A stretch of DNA of 7,272 bases from Planctomycetota bacterium (GTDB taxonomy: Bacteria; Planctomycetota; Phycisphaerae; Sedimentisphaerales; Anaerohalosphaeraceae), in NCBI GenBank assembly GCA_003644175.1, contig QNBS01000116.1, forward strand, positions 1-7,272, given 5' to 3'. Both the position numbers and the translations under genes were made by a program. A model generated the notes under the pieces. It did no database searches. It saw only the letters and a list, made by a program, of their open reading frames with translations, and was not told the origin of the DNA. Within the stretch, counting starts at the first letter, position 1; each line of letters opens with the position of its first letter. This document shows positions 5,796 through 7,272 of this stretch, piece by piece.

Positions 5796-5820
5796 TTTAA
5801 TGGTATAGGAATTTGTATTA

Positions 5821-5923
5821 GCCACAGAGTCCGTACAGAGAACTCAGAGAAAAAAAAGAAATATATAATTCTCTGTGATCTCTGTGTCCCGTTCGGCTAC
5901 GCTCAGGGCAGGCTCTCTGTGGC
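5821..5923. repeat. Long imperfect hairpin repeat (CACAGAG / CTCTGTG type) with an inserted motif
   Basis: GCCACAGAG (5821-5829) pairs perfectly with CTCTGTGGC (5915-5923). Inside, 5835-5851 pairs with 5869-5885 at 15 of 17 positions, leaving an A/T-rich 17-base loop. The left arm has five bases between the two stems and the right arm has 29 (5886-5914), including GTTCGGCTACGCTCAGGGC, itself a motif I recall as a common interspersed repeat. The hairpin starts 25 bases after the TPR stop codon and might work as a transcription barrier, but it lacks a canonical T-run after the stem. Confidence 0.75.
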
Positions 5924-5929
5924 AAAAAG

Positions 5930-5946
5930 TTCCGCCAAAGGCGGTT
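5930..5946. repeat. Short hairpin repeat, copy 2 (inverted relative to 2817-2833)
   Basis: CCGCC-AAA-GGCGG is flanked by TT on both sides. Its reverse complement matches the 17-mer at 2817-2833 with one difference in the loop. It lies directly behind the long hairpin, so three repeat families are stacked in this 227-nt gap. The remaining bases 5947-6022 hold the topoisomerase gene's leader, with GGGAG ten bases before its ATG. Confidence 0.6.
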
Positions 5947-6022
5947 AAATTTACCTGTACCCGTGCGGACAAATGTGTCGCCGCGATACTAATCGTCGGA
6001 AAGGTCCGGGAGCCTTGTATTT

Positions 6023-7272
6023 ATGGCAAATGAATTAGCCGCGTTAACCGAATTCACGAGCAGCCTCTTTGGGCACGCTTATTTGTGCCTGCCCTGGTTC
6101 TGCAGGAACCATCGAGACTATCGGTGCCAGGTGCGCGACTACCGGAAGGCCATTACGGTCCTTGCGTGCATCAAGAAGAACCGTCCGTTGTTTTTCGGGC
6201 CGGACCCTCGTCTTGCCGGGGCCAACGCCAAACTGCTTAAATGCTACGATCATCTTGCGCCGGCAGGGGACAGTAAAGCCAACAGCGCCTCGCTTGGCTA
6301 CTATGGCCGGGCCTGGCATGAGGCGTGGAAGAATCGGACCCATCTGCAGCTTCGAGGGCACGAGGTCAGGCTGATGCGATTCTTTCACGAACTTATCTCC
6401 AAAAGCGATGCAACACACCTGGGCGAACTGATTGCAATGGCGCGTGTGGTGGACAGGGACGTTATATCGCCGGCTCGCTCCATAATTTTGCCTGACGGCT
6501 GGGATACGCTCAAGAGGCTGCAAGCGGCGCGTGATACGTTAGGCCAACAGCGGCAAAAGCTGTTAGGCGCCGCTCAAGCGGCGCGTGAGAACCTGCAGAA
6601 GGCTCGCAGGAAGGATGCGGACTGCTACAGGGCTTATCAGGCGGCGCTTAGAGAGTATAAACGCGCGGTCTATCTTAGAATCAGCGAGTTGTTCGACGAA
6701 CACGACTGGTATCCCACAGTCGACGGAGCGACCCTTCATATCGTTTTGAAGAACGAAGGGCTCCAGGAGTATCTTCCGTACAGCTTCAGGGGGCGCCTGG
6801 GCTTCCAGCCGACGGGCCATCCTCTGACGTTTTATACGTACGAAGGGCTCGAGCTTGAAAAGCCCCCCTTAAACGACGTCCGCATGAATATGAACTACGG
6901 CGTAGCCGAGGCCGATAAGGATTACGGCATACACCCTGTCAGCGACGGCACATTCTATTGCTCGACTCGTCCGCAGGTGGGCAACAGCGAATTAAAATAC
7001 TACACGCTGGAATACAAGCGTCGGGCCAGACGGATGAAATATGACACGGTCGGCGAATTGGGCAAATCCATCAGGAAGGTCCGCCGCCGTCTGTTGAAGC
7101 ATGCCCGGTCCGCCGACCGCGACACCAGAATCCGGGCGCTGATGTGCCTGATCATCGACACACGGTGCGCGCGTATCGGCAATAGCGAGTCGGCCAGGGG
7201 CGAGAAGAAAACTTACGGCATTACGACGCTGCTGACGAGAAAACACGTGCATGTCAAGGACGGTTATATCAC
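6023..7272 (+). CDS. Type IB DNA topoisomerase with a long N-terminal extension, cut by the right window edge
   Basis: The frame is open for 416 codons and leaves the window. From about residue 280 it follows the poxvirus/bacterial topoisomerase IB pattern: a short N-terminal fold ending in ELKYYTLEYKRRARRMKYD (323-341, cf. the family's kQYrYH...rd..Kyd), the helix ELGKSIRKVRRRL, and the catalytic-domain start RIGNSESARG...YGITTLLTRKHV with R384 at the first catalytic position (R130 in vaccinia). These enzymes nick and relax DNA through a 3'-phosphotyrosine link. The catalytic lysine, second arginine, histidine and tyrosine lie beyond the edge, so activity cannot be judged. Typical bacterial members are about 330-370 aa and have this arginine near 130-140, so roughly 250 extra residues precede the fold: a Cys/His cluster (C22, C27, H30, C35) and a coiled coil (about 160-222). 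The ATG at 6023 is the first start after an in-frame TAA (5990-5992), with GGGAG ten bases upstream. Confidence 0.85.
   Translation, partial: MANELAALTEFTSSLFGHAYLCLPWFCRNHRDYRCQVRDYRKAITVLACIKKNRPLFFGPDPRLAGANAKLLKCYDHLAPAGDSKANSASLGYYGRAWHEAWKNRTHLQLRGHEVRLMRFFHELISKSDATHLGELIAMARVVDRDVISPARSIILPDGWDTLKRLQAARDTLGQQRQKLLGAAQAARENLQKARRKDADCYRAYQAALREYKRAVYLRISELFDEHDWYPTVDGATLHIVLKNEGLQEYLPYSFRGRLGFQPTGHPLTFYTYEGLELEKPPLNDVRMNMNYGVAEADKDYGIHPVSDGTFYCSTRPQVGNSELKYYTLEYKRRARRMKYDTVGELGKSIRKVRRRLLKHARSADRDTRIRALMCLIIDTRCARIGNSESARGEKKTYGITTLLTRKHVHVKDGYI

Noticed and set aside
5193..5825. 210-codon minus-strand frame opposite the TPR gene
   Set aside because: Its composition mirrors the TPR coding strand and it shows no domain; the TPR repeats on the plus strand explain the region.
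5821..5923. Intrinsic terminator of the TPR gene
   Set aside because: The hairpin is long and imperfect, and no T-run directly follows the closing stem, so it is listed as a repeat; a barrier role is only possible.

Overview
The window looks like a chromosomal stretch from a bacterium of moderate GC content. It holds seven protein genes, two of them cut by the window edges, separated by unusually repeat-rich intergenic DNA. I see no rRNA, tRNA, CRISPR array, transposase or phage gene. The best guess for the host is a planctomycete (Phycisphaerae-like) or a similar environmental lineage. This is inference from memory: the AT-rich AAATCCGAAATACGAAAC-type repeats, the CACAGAG/CTCTGTG hairpin and the ATTCCC...GGGAAT repeats are of kinds I associate with such genomes, and orphan two-component proteins and TPR proteins fit too. 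No marker gene in the window settles it.

Left arm, minus strand (2696 down to 1). Three genes read leftward, probably as one operon: a soluble histidine kinase without a sensor domain (TTG start), then 40 nt later a complete CNNM/CorC-type DUF21-CBS-CorC_HlyC membrane protein (GTG start), then 141 nt later the N-terminal part of a second, divergent DUF21 protein that leaves the window. The two membrane proteins are likely ion (Mg2+/Co2+-type) exporters or ion-homeostasis proteins. The kinase may couple a cytoplasmic signal to them, but that is only suggested by position.

Centre. A 307-nt divergent intergenic region (2697-3003) carries two ATTCCC...GGGAAT repeats. One lies inside a 121-bp segment bounded by 24-nt inverted repeats. 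Rightward from there come a small 87-aa protein of unknown function, a second repeat-filled gap, and a stand-alone CheY-like receiver protein. The receiver could be a partner of the sensor-less kinase about 760 bp away, but nothing in the sequence proves it.

Right arm, plus strand. A 536-aa cytoplasmic TPR scaffold protein (about 12 helical repeats) is followed by a 227-nt gap containing a long CACAGAG/CTCTGTG hairpin interrupted by another repeat motif. The final gene runs off the right edge. Its last ~140 visible residues match the poxvirus/bacterial type IB DNA topoisomerase fold up to the first catalytic arginine, but they are preceded by about 270 residues of unrecognised sequence with a possible metal-binding cluster and a coiled coil. 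This N-terminally extended topoisomerase is the most unusual object in the window.
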